Assembly: GCA_007134525.1 (NCBI GenBank)
Contig: SLKR01000111.1
Span: forward strand, 1 to 51,364
Length of the DNA stretch: 51,364 nucleotides
From: Bacteroidales bacterium
Lineage (GTDB): Bacteria; Bacteroidota; Bacteroidia; Bacteroidales; UBA7960
Direction of reading: 5' to 3'
The translations under genes and the position numbers were made by a program. Positions within the stretch are counted from its first letter, which is position 1; every line of letters begins with the position of its first letter. This document shows positions 21,099 through 32,485 of this stretch, piece by piece. The notes below the pieces were generated by a model. That model was not told the DNA's origin. It ran no database searches and was given only the letters and a program-made list of their open reading frames with translations.

Positions 21099-21139
21099 TT
21101 TTCTGGTAAATGGAAGAGCAAAGGTAAGGAAAATGTGAG

Positions 21140-21160
21140 TATTGTCCGACCGGGACAATA
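21140..21160. promoter_or_regulatory. Inverted repeat in the lysS/rlmD divergent intergenic region
   Basis: TATTGTCC-GACCG-GGACAATA, perfect 8-bp arms around a 5-nt centre. Confidence 0.45.
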
Positions 21161-21223
21161 TGGGAAAAAACCTGTACTTTTGGTCCGCGGCATTCATCAG
21201 CGAAAGAAAAATCAATTATTGTA

Positions 21224-22645
21224 GTGGGAAGAAGAAAAAAGAACAAACACCCTTTGCTCGAGAATATTCAGATAAGTGGAATTGCAGCTGAAGGCAAGGC
21301 AATTGCAAAGGTTGATGACAAGGTGCTTTTCGTACCATTTGCAGCACCGGGCGATGTGGCTGATATTCAGGTTACCAGGTCCAGGCGCAAATTCATGGAA
21401 GGCAGGGTGGTTAGGTTTCATAGGTTGTCAGGAGAGAGGGAAGAACCGTTCTGCAGTCATTTTGGAACCTGTGGCGGTTGTAAATGGCAGCATATACCTT
21501 ACAAGACTCAGCTCTCATTCAAACAGCAGCAGGTAAGCGACAGCCTTCAGCGAATAGGGGGCATAGACCTTCAGGGAGTGGAGGTATTGCAGATCGCTGC
21601 ATCCGAAAGGACCAGGTTTTACAGGAATAAGCTTGAGTTTACATTCAGCAACAGCAGATGGTTTACCTCAGAAGAGATCCTGTCGGGGGAGAAGCTTCAC
21701 GACAAGGAAGCCCTTGGGTTTCACATTCCGGGTTTGTTTGACAAGGTACTTGATATTGAAAAGTGCTGGCTTCAGGATGACCCTTCAAATGAGATCAGGC
21801 TGGCAGTGAAAAATTTTGCCCTAAGGGAGGGACTTGAATTCTTCGATCTTAAAAAGAACTACGGCTTCTTGCGCAACCTGATAGTGAGGAACACACCTTC
21901 AGGTCAGGTAATGGTTGTGCTGGTATTCGGTTCACGTTGCGATGACGGGATTGGTAAGCTTATATCCTTTATCGAAAAAACTTTCCCTGACCTGCACTCT
22001 CTTTCTTATATCATAAATGAAAAGCAAAACAGCAATATTTCCGATCTCGAGTTTGTGGTCTGCAAGGGTAAGGAATATATTGAAGAGAAGATGGAAGATC
22101 TCGTGTTCAGAGTCGGTCCGAAATCATTTTACCAGACCAATTCCCGTCAGGCTGGTGAGCTTTACTCAATAGCCAGGGATTTTGCCGGCCTGCAGGGTCA
22201 CGAATGCGTTTATGACCTCTATACCGGTGCGGGAACGATAGCATGCTTTATTGCCGGCGATGCGGCCAGGGTTGTCGGAATTGAATATGTGGAAGAGGCA
22301 GTTGACAACGCCCGTTTGAATGCCGAAATCAACGGCATAGACAACGTAAGCTTTATTGCAGGGGATATGTCGGAGGTCTTTGATGATATCCTCATGGACA
22401 AAATGGGCTATCCGCATGTTATTATAACCGATCCGCCCAGGGCCGGGATGCACCCAAAAGTGATCTCAAGGCTTCTGGCAAGCGGAGCAGACCGCATTGT
22501 ATATATCAGCTGCAATCCGGCAACCCAGGCAAGGGATATAGAGAGGCTCGGCAGCCGCTATAAGGTTAGCAGTACCCGGGCTGTCGACATGTTTCCGCAT
22601 ACCCACCATGTTGAAAATGTGGTTTTACTTGAGGCTATTTTATAA
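21224..22645 (+). CDS. rlmD: 23S rRNA (uracil-C5)-methyltransferase, RlmD family
   Basis: GTG start; CSHFGTCGGCKWQH Fe-S motif, VYDLYTGAGTIACFIA, IITDPPRAGMHPKV, YISCNPATQARD. Confidence 0.93.
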   Translation: MGRRKKNKHPLLENIQISGIAAEGKAIAKVDDKVLFVPFAAPGDVADIQVTRSRRKFMEGRVVRFHRLSGEREEPFCSHFGTCGGCKWQHIPYKTQLSFKQQQVSDSLQRIGGIDLQGVEVLQIAASERTRFYRNKLEFTFSNSRWFTSEEILSGEKLHDKEALGFHIPGLFDKVLDIEKCWLQDDPSNEIRLAVKNFALREGLEFFDLKKNYGFLRNLIVRNTPSGQVMVVLVFGSRCDDGIGKLISFIEKTFPDLHSLSYIINEKQNSNISDLEFVVCKGKEYIEEKMEDLVFRVGPKSFYQTNSRQAGELYSIARDFAGLQGHECVYDLYTGAGTIACFIAGDAARVVGIEYVEEAVDNARLNAEINGIDNVSFIAGDMSEVFDDILMDKMGYPHVIITDPPRAGMHPKVISRLLASGADRIVYISCNPATQARDIERLGSRYKVSSTRAVDMFPHTHHVENVVLLEAIL

Positions 22646-22904
22646 CAAAACCCCTGTAATTATTATCGTAGCCTTCATCAATACTTACCTTGTCGACCCT
22701 GGCCAGTGGCGGACCCTGATGGCACCACTCCAGGAACTTCCCTATATCCTGGTCTCTGCCAGCGGCCTCTATATAAACACTCCCATCGGGCATGTTCCTG
22801 ACACTACCCCTGATACCCAAAGATCCGGCCCTTTTCAGTGCAGAATATCGGAAGCCTACGCCCTGTACCTTCCCTGATATTGTGATCCTGACATATCTTT
22901 CCAT
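22635..22904 (-). CDS. Acylphosphatase
   Basis: MERYVRITISGKVQGVGFRYSALKRAGSLGIRGSVRNMPDGSVYIEAAG; start at ATG 22904. Confidence 0.93.
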   Translation of the reverse strand: MERYVRITISGKVQGVGFRYSALKRAGSLGIRGSVRNMPDGSVYIEAAGRDQDIGKFLEWCHQGPPLARVDKVSIDEGYDNNYRGFVIK

Positions 22905-22971
22905 AGCAAATGTAAATTTAATGCAAACAGACACAGTAAAAAAAACCAGGGTCCATAAAACTTGTTTTTTG

Positions 22972-22979
22972 TATTTTTG
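22972..22979 (+). promoter_or_regulatory. Candidate -7 element (TATTTTTG) for the S9 peptidase gene
   Basis: TAnnTTTG match about 50 nt upstream of ATG 23028; no clear -33 element identified. Confidence 0.4.
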
Positions 22980-23027
22980 AGTGTTTTCATACAGAACCTG
23001 TTATTTTTATTATAAAACAGATAACAA

Positions 23028-25142
23028 ATGAACAAAATTATTGTTTTTATGCTGCTAATTGCTTTTGCTGCATCCTGCGGCCCAGTCAGGGAGGATACTG
23101 ATAATGAACCCCCAGTTGCACCAAAGCATGAAAAAGAGCTGGTTATCCACGGCGATACACGTATTGATCCCTACTATTGGATGAACGACAGGGATGACCC
23201 GGCTGTTATTGATTATCTTGAGGCAGAGAATGATTACCTTGAGGCTGTGATGGCACATACCTCGGATTTTCAGGAGGAGCTCTTTGAGGAGATGAAATCG
23301 AGGATAAGGCAGGATGATGAATCTGCCCCTTTTTACAGCAACGGGTACTTTTATTATGTAAGGTATGAAGAGGGGCAGGAATATCCGATCTACTGCCGCA
23401 AGTCAGGGAGCCTCGACGCCGGAGAGGAAATCCTGCTGAATGTCAACGAACTGGCTGCAGACCATCCATATTACAATGTCGGCACTTACGACATAAGCCT
23501 CGACAACCGTTGGATGGCATTTACTGTCGATACTGTAGGCCGGAGGCAGTATACCGTAATGGTAAAGGATCTTGCAACAGGGGATATCACTGAAACCGGC
23601 ATCAGGTATGCAGGGGGTGATGTTGTCTGGGCTGCCGACAACTCCACGTTTTTCTACACCTCAATTGACCCGGGTACATTGCGCTATTACAGGATAAACA
23701 GGTTTGATACCAGGGGAAGCGGAAATCCTGAACCCGTTTATGAGGAGATGGACGAAACATTCTACTATATCGGTGTTTCCAGGTCGAAGGATAACCGTTA
23801 TATTATGATCAATGCAAATGCGACCCTGAGCAACGAAGTCTGGCTGCTCAAAGCTGATGATCCCAAAGGGGAGTTCAGGGTGTTTCAGCCGCGAAGGCAC
23901 GAGCTAAGATATACTCCGGTTTCTTATAACGGGAAGTTTTTTGTGCTTACCAATTACCAGGCAGATAACTTCAGGCTGATGGAAACCGGTTCTGACAATA
24001 CGGGAATTGATAACTGGAGGGAGGTGGTAGCTCACCGTGATGATGTTCTTTTGGAAAGGGTAGAGCTTTTTGATGACTTTATGGTATTGCAGGAAAGGGA
24101 AAGGGGCCTTCGACAGATATATATCAGAAACCTGCTTACCGGAAGGAGCCATTACCTTCCGTTTGAAGAGCAGGCATATACTGCTCACATTGGCATAAAT
24201 GCAGAGATGTCCACCCCGGTATTGCGCTTTAACTACACATCCCTTACCACCCCGATGTCCAACTATGATTACAATATGGAAACTGGTGAGATGACACTGA
24301 TAAGGCAGCAGGAGGTGCTGGGAGAATTCAGCCCTGATGATTATGAGACCAGAAGGTATTATGTTGAGGCAAGGGATGGCACCGGGGTGCCCCTGACCGT
24401 TGTTTACCGCAGGGGTATTGAAATGGACGGCAATAATCCATTGCTGCTATACGGCTATGGCTCATACGGATCAAGTGCCGATCCGCGCTTCAATATCAAT
24501 TTACTGAGCCTTCTCAACAGGGGCTTTGTTTATGCTATCGCACACGTCAGGGGAGGGCAGGAGCTTGGGCGCCGCTGGTATGAAGATGGCAAACTGCTCC
24601 GGAAACAGAATACTTTCAATGATTTCATTGATTGTGCCGAATTTCTGATATCCGGTGGTTACACTGCTCCTGACAGATTATTTGCTTCCGGCGGAAGTGC
24701 CGGGGGGCTTCTGGTTGGAGCTGTTATAAACGACAGGCCGGATCTTTTCAAAGGGGTTATAGCAGCAGTTCCTTTTGTAGATGTTGTTACCACTATGCTG
24801 GATGAGTCAATACCTCTTACTACCGCTGAGTACGATGAATGGGGTAACCCCAACGAAAAGGAGTATTACGAATATATGCTGTCATATTCGCCCTATGATA
24901 ACGTCAGCGACCAGGATTACCCGAATATGCTTGTCACATCAGGCCTGCACGATTCACAGGTGCAGTACTGGGAACCAACCAAGTGGGTGGCAAAACTAAG
25001 GCAGCACAATACAGGGGATTCGTCAATATTGCTTTATACCAATATGCAGGCAGGGCATGGGGGCGCGTCCGGCCGTTTTCAGAGGCTTAGGGAGCTTGCC
25101 CGGCAATATGCATTTTTACTGGACCTTACAGAAGAGATATAG
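23028..25142 (+). CDS. S9 family peptidase (oligopeptidase B / prolyl oligopeptidase family), lipoprotein
   Basis: 704 aa; lipobox AFAASC; VAPKHEKELVIHGDTRIDPYYWMNDRDDP; GGSAGGLL nucleophile elbow; C-terminal His in AGHGGASGRF. Confidence 0.93.
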   Translation: MNKIIVFMLLIAFAASCGPVREDTDNEPPVAPKHEKELVIHGDTRIDPYYWMNDRDDPAVIDYLEAENDYLEAVMAHTSDFQEELFEEMKSRIRQDDESAPFYSNGYFYYVRYEEGQEYPIYCRKSGSLDAGEEILLNVNELAADHPYYNVGTYDISLDNRWMAFTVDTVGRRQYTVMVKDLATGDITETGIRYAGGDVVWAADNSTFFYTSIDPGTLRYYRINRFDTRGSGNPEPVYEEMDETFYYIGVSRSKDNRYIMINANATLSNEVWLLKADDPKGEFRVFQPRRHELRYTPVSYNGKFFVLTNYQADNFRLMETGSDNTGIDNWREVVAHRDDVLLERVELFDDFMVLQERERGLRQIYIRNLLTGRSHYLPFEEQAYTAHIGINAEMSTPVLRFNYTSLTTPMSNYDYNMETGEMTLIRQQEVLGEFSPDDYETRRYYVEARDGTGVPLTVVYRRGIEMDGNNPLLLYGYGSYGSSADPRFNINLLSLLNRGFVYAIAHVRGGQELGRRWYEDGKLLRKQNTFNDFIDCAEFLISGGYTAPDRLFASGGSAGGLLVGAVINDRPDLFKGVIAAVPFVDVVTTMLDESIPLTTAEYDEWGNPNEKEYYEYMLSYSPYDNVSDQDYPNMLVTSGLHDSQVQYWEPTKWVAKLRQHNTGDSSILLYTNMQAGHGGASGRFQRLRELARQYAFLLDLTEEI

Positions 25143-25174
25143 GTTACATTTATATAAACCAAAACAGTGCTATC

Positions 25175-25666
25175 ATGAAACGAACAGTATTAATAGTATT
25201 TGCAGCTGTTATGGCTGCTGTAGTGATCTTCGCATGCCAGACAGAGAATGGCAAGAGCTACGAGACAAGATGGGCCGGTACGGAGCTTGAAACAATAATT
25301 GACAGCTTCGAAGATCAGCTCGGAGGGTTTGACCAGACAATGATGGAGACAAATTACCGCTACAATGAACTCTATTGGGCCGGGCAGGACGAAAACTGGG
25401 GATATGCGGAATATCAGCTTGATAAGATACTAGGAAGCATGGAAAAGGGGTTTGTCCGCAGGCCTGCACGTGAGGCCTCTGCCTCCCAGTTTGTAAATTC
25501 CACCGCACCGAGGCTTATGGAGACAATCGAAGCCGGCGACAGTGAGGCCTTCCTGGAACATTTTTCAAGGCTTGCAGCCAGTTGCAATACCTGCCATGAA
25601 ATGGAAGATGTTGCTTTTGTACAGGTCATGATACCTGAAGCCCGCACCAGCCTGGTCAGGTTTTGA
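25175..25666 (+). CDS. Small lipoprotein with single C-terminal CxxCH heme-binding motif (putative monoheme cytochrome)
   Basis: Lipobox VVIFAC; helical body; CNTCH codons at 25583-25597. Confidence 0.7.
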   Translation: MKRTVLIVFAAVMAAVVIFACQTENGKSYETRWAGTELETIIDSFEDQLGGFDQTMMETNYRYNELYWAGQDENWGYAEYQLDKILGSMEKGFVRRPAREASASQFVNSTAPRLMETIEAGDSEAFLEHFSRLAASCNTCHEMEDVAFVQVMIPEARTSLVRF

Positions 25667-26193
25667 ATAAAGTGTTAAGGATAGCGGTTACCGGTCCGGA
25701 GTCAACAGGCAAAAGCTGGTTGAGCGAAAAACTTGCCAGGCACTACGACACACTTTATGTGCCCGAATTTGCAAGGGAATATGTAAATCAGCTTGACCGC
25801 CCCTACAGGCAGGATGACATAATTGCCATTTCCAGGGAGCAGATAAGAAGGGAGAAGCAGGCATTGACCAGTGCCCGGCGTTACCTGTTTTGCGACACGG
25901 AGCTTATAGTTTCCAAGATATGGGAGGTATACAAATATGGCGAGTGCCATCCCTGGATACTGGAGCAGATAAAGAGCAATCCCTGCGACCTCTATCTGCT
26001 ATGCAATATTGACCTTCCCTGGGAGCCTGATCCGCTGAGGGAATACCCTCATATGCGGGGGTTTTTCTTTAACTGGTTCAAAAAAGAGCTCAAAAGATAC
26101 GGACTCCCTTACAGGATAATAAGCGGAAACAGGGAGCAGCGGCTTGCTAACGCAGTAGCGGAGATTGAGGAATTTTTTAAAGCTGGTAAGTAA
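25663..26193 (+). CDS. AAA family ATPase, NadR-like nicotinamide riboside kinase
   Basis: RIAVTGPESTGKSWLSEKLARHY P-loop, VPEFAREYV, YLFCDTELIVSKIW; TTG start overlapping the upstream TGA. Confidence 0.85.
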   Translation: MNKVLRIAVTGPESTGKSWLSEKLARHYDTLYVPEFAREYVNQLDRPYRQDDIIAISREQIRREKQALTSARRYLFCDTELIVSKIWEVYKYGECHPWILEQIKSNPCDLYLLCNIDLPWEPDPLREYPHMRGFFFNWFKKELKRYGLPYRIISGNREQRLANAVAEIEEFFKAGK

Positions 26194-27086
26194 TGAACGC
26201 ATCAATAGTAAAAAACCAGCTCCACCTTCACGTGGTTGTCGTACTTCTGGGTTTTACTGCTATACTGGGGGCCCTGATCACCTTACCTGCAATTGATCTG
26301 GTATGGTACAGGATGCTTTTGGCATTCGTGGGCCTGTGGCTGTATTTTATGGTGAAGGGTATACCTTTCAGATTAAGTATCAGGCACATCATTCCGCTTC
26401 TTGGAATTGGGGTGGTGGTTGCACTTCACTGGATAACCTTCTTTCACGCGATCAAGGTCTCTAATGTTTCGGTAACACTCGGGGTTTTTGCCTCCACAAC
26501 GCTTTTTACCAGTTTTCTTGAGCCCATTAGCCAGAAACGGCGTATCTTCTGGCTTGAGGTCCTGATTGGCCTGGTTATCATATGTGGCATATATCTTATA
26601 TTCCAATATGAGTTCCAATACCTCGAAGGGATTCTGTATTCGCTTCTTTCGGCATTATTAAACGGGCTTTTTGTTGTGCTGAACCGTAATATAAGCCTGC
26701 GCCATTTCCCATCGGTGATAAGTTTCTATGAAATGATAGGGGGTTTTCTGTTCATTACCTTATATCTTGGTATTGCGGGAGGATTCGGCATGCATTTTTT
26801 CAGTATATCGGCTGCAGATACATTCTACCTGTTTTTACTGGGGTTCCTCTGTACTGCATATGCATTCACAGCAATAGTAAATGTTATGAAGGTTTTATCA
26901 GCGTATATGGTTGTTCTTGCCCTTAACCTGGAGCCGGTATACGGGATAATAATGGCACACATTTTCTTCCCTGAGGCAGAGAAGATGTCGGCAGGCTTTT
27001 ATCTCGGAACTCTTATAATTTTGGTTTCGGTCTTCAGCTATCCATTTCTAAAGCGCAGATTCAGACAAAAGGAGGAGTTAATCTAA
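26193..27086 (+). CDS. EamA/DMT family transporter
   Basis: About 10 TM segments; VALHWITFFHAIKVSNVSVTLGVFASTTLFTSFLEP; LNLEPVYGIIMAHIFFPE; TAATG overlap with upstream gene. Confidence 0.9.
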   Translation: MNASIVKNQLHLHVVVVLLGFTAILGALITLPAIDLVWYRMLLAFVGLWLYFMVKGIPFRLSIRHIIPLLGIGVVVALHWITFFHAIKVSNVSVTLGVFASTTLFTSFLEPISQKRRIFWLEVLIGLVIICGIYLIFQYEFQYLEGILYSLLSALLNGLFVVLNRNISLRHFPSVISFYEMIGGFLFITLYLGIAGGFGMHFFSISAADTFYLFLLGFLCTAYAFTAIVNVMKVLSAYMVVLALNLEPVYGIIMAHIFFPEAEKMSAGFYLGTLIILVSVFSYPFLKRRFRQKEELI

Positions 27087-27940
27087 CTTATTTCCGAGAA
27101 GAACCGGTCAGCTTCACTCTTGTTTGCAAATGCAACAAAAGGAGGATTTTTAAGGGTCTCGCCATTGTATTGCATTTCCCTTTCAGTGACAATATCAAAG
27201 ACACCTCCGCCTGCCGCATTTAATAAGGCATGCCCTGCCGCAGTATCCCATTCGGAAATAGATGCATAACGGGGGTATATAGTTGCTGTACCCTCAGCAA
27301 GATCGCAGAATTTCAGGGAGCTTCCCTTTTTAATTAAACTGCTGCCATTATATTTCAGGTTTATCTGTCTGATGATTTCCGAGGTCTTGTCATCCACGTG
27401 AGAGCGGCTTACCGCAATAATATGTTTTTTATTTTCTTTCGTCCCCTGCCCTGGAAAAGCATTTTCAAAAACATCCCAGGGGTCATCCCTTTGCGATGCC
27501 TCCCAGAATTCCTGTCCGTCAATCCAGGAGGTATTGTCAATAAATGATCCGTACCAGGCCTTCTGCAGTGCCGGTGCAAGCACTACACCCATAACCGGCT
27601 GAGACTCTTTTATCAATGCTATATTGACTGTAAATTCTCCGTTACCGGCCATAAACTCCCTTGTACCGTCAAGTGGATCCACCAGCCAGTAATATTTCCA
27701 GGATCTCCTGATACTGAATCCCGGGATACTGCTTTCTTCACTTAAAACTGGAAGACCGGTCTGGCCAAGCAGATTAACTATCAGCGTGTTTGCAATTGTA
27801 TCTGCCGTGGTAACCGGACTTCCGTCATCCTTGATCTCTGTAACAAAATCCCCTCCATATATTTTCATTATTTTTTCGGCCGCCGCAAATGCGGCTTTAA
27901 GGGCGGTGGCCCGGAGGTAGTTGTACCGCTTAATATCCAT
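27083..27940 (-). CDS. cysQ: 3'(2'),5'-bisphosphate nucleotidase (inositol monophosphatase family)
   Basis: DGSPVTTADTIAN, LSEESSIP, WLVDPLDGTREFMAGNGEFTVNIALI, EWDTAAGHALLNAAGG. Confidence 0.93.
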   Translation of the reverse strand: MDIKRYNYLRATALKAAFAAAEKIMKIYGGDFVTEIKDDGSPVTTADTIANTLIVNLLGQTGLPVLSEESSIPGFSIRRSWKYYWLVDPLDGTREFMAGNGEFTVNIALIKESQPVMGVVLAPALQKAWYGSFIDNTSWIDGQEFWEASQRDDPWDVFENAFPGQGTKENKKHIIAVSRSHVDDKTSEIIRQINLKYNGSSLIKKGSSLKFCDLAEGTATIYPRYASISEWDTAAGHALLNAAGGGVFDIVTEREMQYNGETLKNPPFVAFANKSEADRFFSEIS

Positions 27941-28081
27941 GGCAGTTTTTTATTGTTTAGCTTGTAAAAGTACAGGAATTAACTCCAGACAAAAAGAGTT
28001 TCTTATTATCAGAACAATTGCATTCAGATATTTGTTTATGAAAACATAGTAGTATAAAGTTTAAATAAAACAGATGTTGAT

Positions 28082-28630
28082 ATGATACTTTCAGTTATTT
28101 TGCTTGCAATGGCAATGATTCTGCCAATGGAGGACGGTTCAGGCAGGCTGCATGATTTTGTGGCAGAGGATATATACGGAGACGAGTTTGATTTATCTCA
28201 GTTCAGGGGTAAAAAAGTGCTGGTTGTTAATACTGCCTCGCGTTGCGGGCTTACCCCGCAGTATGAGGAGTTGGAGCAGCTATACAGGGAATTTTCAGAC
28301 TATGGTTTTACGGTAATTGGTTTTCCAGCGAATAATTTCATGAACCAGGAACCCGGCACAAATGAGGATATCATTACATTTTGTGAGGAGAACTACGGGG
28401 TAACTTTCCCTATGATGTCCAAGATATCCGTTAAGGGAGATGATATTTCACCCATATACCGCTGGCTTACTGATAAAAAGCTTAACGGCAGGATGGATTC
28501 GGAGGTTGGCTGGAATTTTCAGAAATACCTCATTGATGAGGAGGGGAGATTGATTGATATGGTTCCCCCCCGTGAAAGCCCTCTGTCAGAAAGGATAACC
28601 TCCTGGATCACGTCTGGTGAACCTGAGTAG
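28082..28630 (+). CDS. Glutathione peroxidase (Cys-type)
   Basis: VLVVNTASRCGLTPQYEELEQLY; GFPANNFMNQEPGTNEDI; WNFQKYLID; N-terminal hydrophobic segment. Confidence 0.93.
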   Translation: MILSVILLAMAMILPMEDGSGRLHDFVAEDIYGDEFDLSQFRGKKVLVVNTASRCGLTPQYEELEQLYREFSDYGFTVIGFPANNFMNQEPGTNEDIITFCEENYGVTFPMMSKISVKGDDISPIYRWLTDKKLNGRMDSEVGWNFQKYLIDEEGRLIDMVPPRESPLSERITSWITSGEPE

Positions 28631-28631
28631 G

Positions 28632-30605
<1,974 letters not shown>

Positions 30606-30702
30606 TCATTTTATATAACGTGCAAAGATAGCTATTTCTGCCGACTTTTCATAGAAAAAACAATGGCAGGAGGAGTGATTTAAGAAACTGAAAAAGAAAC
30701 TG

Positions 30703-32430
30703 TTAGAAAGAGTAACTGATTCCCCCAAGGAAGTTGAATCCATGGGTAGGATACTGCAGCCATCTTTCGTAGGATTCGTTCTGAAGATTGGAGAAATTTA
30801 AAAAGACTGAGAGCCTCTTTGTATACCTGTATTCTATGCCCGCATTGGCGTCGATAAAAAAGTCATGCAGCTTGAACTCTTCAGTCAGATTGCCGGCATC
30901 CACTTCTGTACTCCCCAGGAAAAGCGGGCCGTATGCCGGACCACGTCCGAAAATATCGGCTGTAAGGATAATCTTGTCCTGTATGTTGTACTTCATGTTT
31001 AGTGAAAGCTTATAGTCGGGCTGGTGCCAGGCCCTCTGCTGATTCTCCAGGCTGTAGTCGAAAAAGTCTCCCCTGAGCCGCATTGAAAATCTCCTCCCGA
31101 ATTCTGAGGATAACTCAGCGTGAATATGAAGTTTGTCAATATTGTCATAGATCACGTTGAATGAATCGTTTATCATACTCCACTGGATGCCGGTATCTTC
31201 GTAAATCTTGCCGAAAAGCGGGTAGTTGTCTATTCTGCTGTGGGTAAGCCCGAAGTTATAGCTTAGCCTGTCACCTACAGAGCCTCTGAGCCTTCCGCTT
31301 AATCTTGTCCTTGCATTGGAGAACCTCATTTCCGGTGATGGCATCACAAATGGATTGGTTTCTGACAGGCTGTGCCATGAATTTCTTTCAAGGCCGCCTG
31401 ACAGATCCATGATGGCAGTCATCCTTTCCGGTATAATATCCATCTCAAAGCCGGCAAGTGGATAGGCCCTAATCTGGTAATTTGCATTTTCGTCCTCAAC
31501 ACCAAGGTTTACTCCGATATGGAATCTGAGCCTGTCTATAGTAGAGCTTATAACAGGTTTAATTGCATATATGCCGGTATTTGAGGTGTCTGCAGGGCTG
31601 GTGTTGTAGAAATAGTCACCCGAAAAGTCCATGCTGAAATACTGTTTGTCAGCAAGACCAAAAGGGTCTGCAGCTATTTCACTTCCCAATTTTCCCGATA
31701 TGGTGAAATGGTGCTCACTTCCGTCAAACCTGTCGGTAAGCCAGTTGTGTCCCAGCCCGGCCTGGTATGCGAATGAACCCTGGCCGTTGTTCAGGCTGTA
31801 AAAATCAAAACCGGATGAGAGAAATTCATATCTCTGGCGTATGTCACCTGCAGCAATGGCAGCAACATCGCCGGGATTTCCGTAATAGTGAACTACATCC
31901 CTTTCATACATCACATCTGCCTTTAATGCTGTATTACTAAAAAAACGAGTCCCATAAATATTTGCCATATTCCTGCTGTAGATGCTGAAGGGATAATCCT
32001 CAACCCCGTCACCTGATGATTTATGCTTAAGATGAAGGCCGAGTGAATATCTGTCATTCCTCAGACTGTTGTAAAAAGCCTCAAAATATGGTGTCTGGTA
32101 GTTTCCGTATCCTCCCCTCAGGTGGGCACGGTAAAGCCTTGCAAGAGGTTCTCCCCTCATACGTGCGGGGGTAATGGGTTCGGGTTCAAAGCTGGTTGAG
32201 GCCATCAGGGGCTGTATCCTGTAGTCAAAATCAAGGTTGACGCTGATGGTGTCATCTATCCGGGGGTTGAGATTTATCTTGTATGCATCTGATATTGTAG
32301 GTTCATAGGGAGCTACTACCTGTACCTCGTCAATGTCCAGAATGCGCTGTGCCTGAATTATACCTGATGATCCCATACTAAGTATTGAAATTATCAGGAG
32401 TGACTTTAATGAAAAATATTTGCAGGTCAT
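30703..32430 (-). CDS. Putative outer-membrane beta-barrel protein (TonB-dependent-receptor-like)
   Basis: Signal peptide MTCKYFSLKSLLIISILSMGSSGIIQAQ; VQVVAPYEPTISDAYKINLNPRI; alternating beta-strand pattern ending ...GISYSF; ORF extends to 32547 but start 32430 preferred. Confidence 0.75.
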   Translation of the reverse strand: MTCKYFSLKSLLIISILSMGSSGIIQAQRILDIDEVQVVAPYEPTISDAYKINLNPRIDDTISVNLDFDYRIQPLMASTSFEPEPITPARMRGEPLARLYRAHLRGGYGNYQTPYFEAFYNSLRNDRYSLGLHLKHKSSGDGVEDYPFSIYSRNMANIYGTRFFSNTALKADVMYERDVVHYYGNPGDVAAIAAGDIRQRYEFLSSGFDFYSLNNGQGSFAYQAGLGHNWLTDRFDGSEHHFTISGKLGSEIAADPFGLADKQYFSMDFSGDYFYNTSPADTSNTGIYAIKPVISSTIDRLRFHIGVNLGVEDENANYQIRAYPLAGFEMDIIPERMTAIMDLSGGLERNSWHSLSETNPFVMPSPEMRFSNARTRLSGRLRGSVGDRLSYNFGLTHSRIDNYPLFGKIYEDTGIQWSMINDSFNVIYDNIDKLHIHAELSSEFGRRFSMRLRGDFFDYSLENQQRAWHQPDYKLSLNMKYNIQDKIILTADIFGRGPAYGPLFLGSTEVDAGNLTEEFKLHDFFIDANAGIEYRYTKRLSVFLNFSNLQNESYERWLQYPTHGFNFLGGISYSF

Positions 32431-32485
32431 ATTTCTGTGTTGTTTGGTCTGTATTACTTTTTCTGTTAAGTTCTTCCGGCATGTG

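Noticed and set aside
20521-21138. 205-aa plus-strand ORF antisense to lysS
   Set aside because: Shadow ORF of a confidently identified gene; low-complexity Ser/Leu/Arg-rich translation typical of antisense frames.
21099-21215. N-terminal extension of lysS in the supplied ORF (39 extra residues)
   Set aside because: The extension runs through the intergenic inverted repeat and promoter-like sequence; ATG at 21098 gives a normal LysRS N-terminus.
28082-28630. Possible selenoprotein (glutathione peroxidase)
   Set aside because: The active-site position is an ordinary Cys codon (SRCGLT); no in-frame TGA or SECIS requirement.
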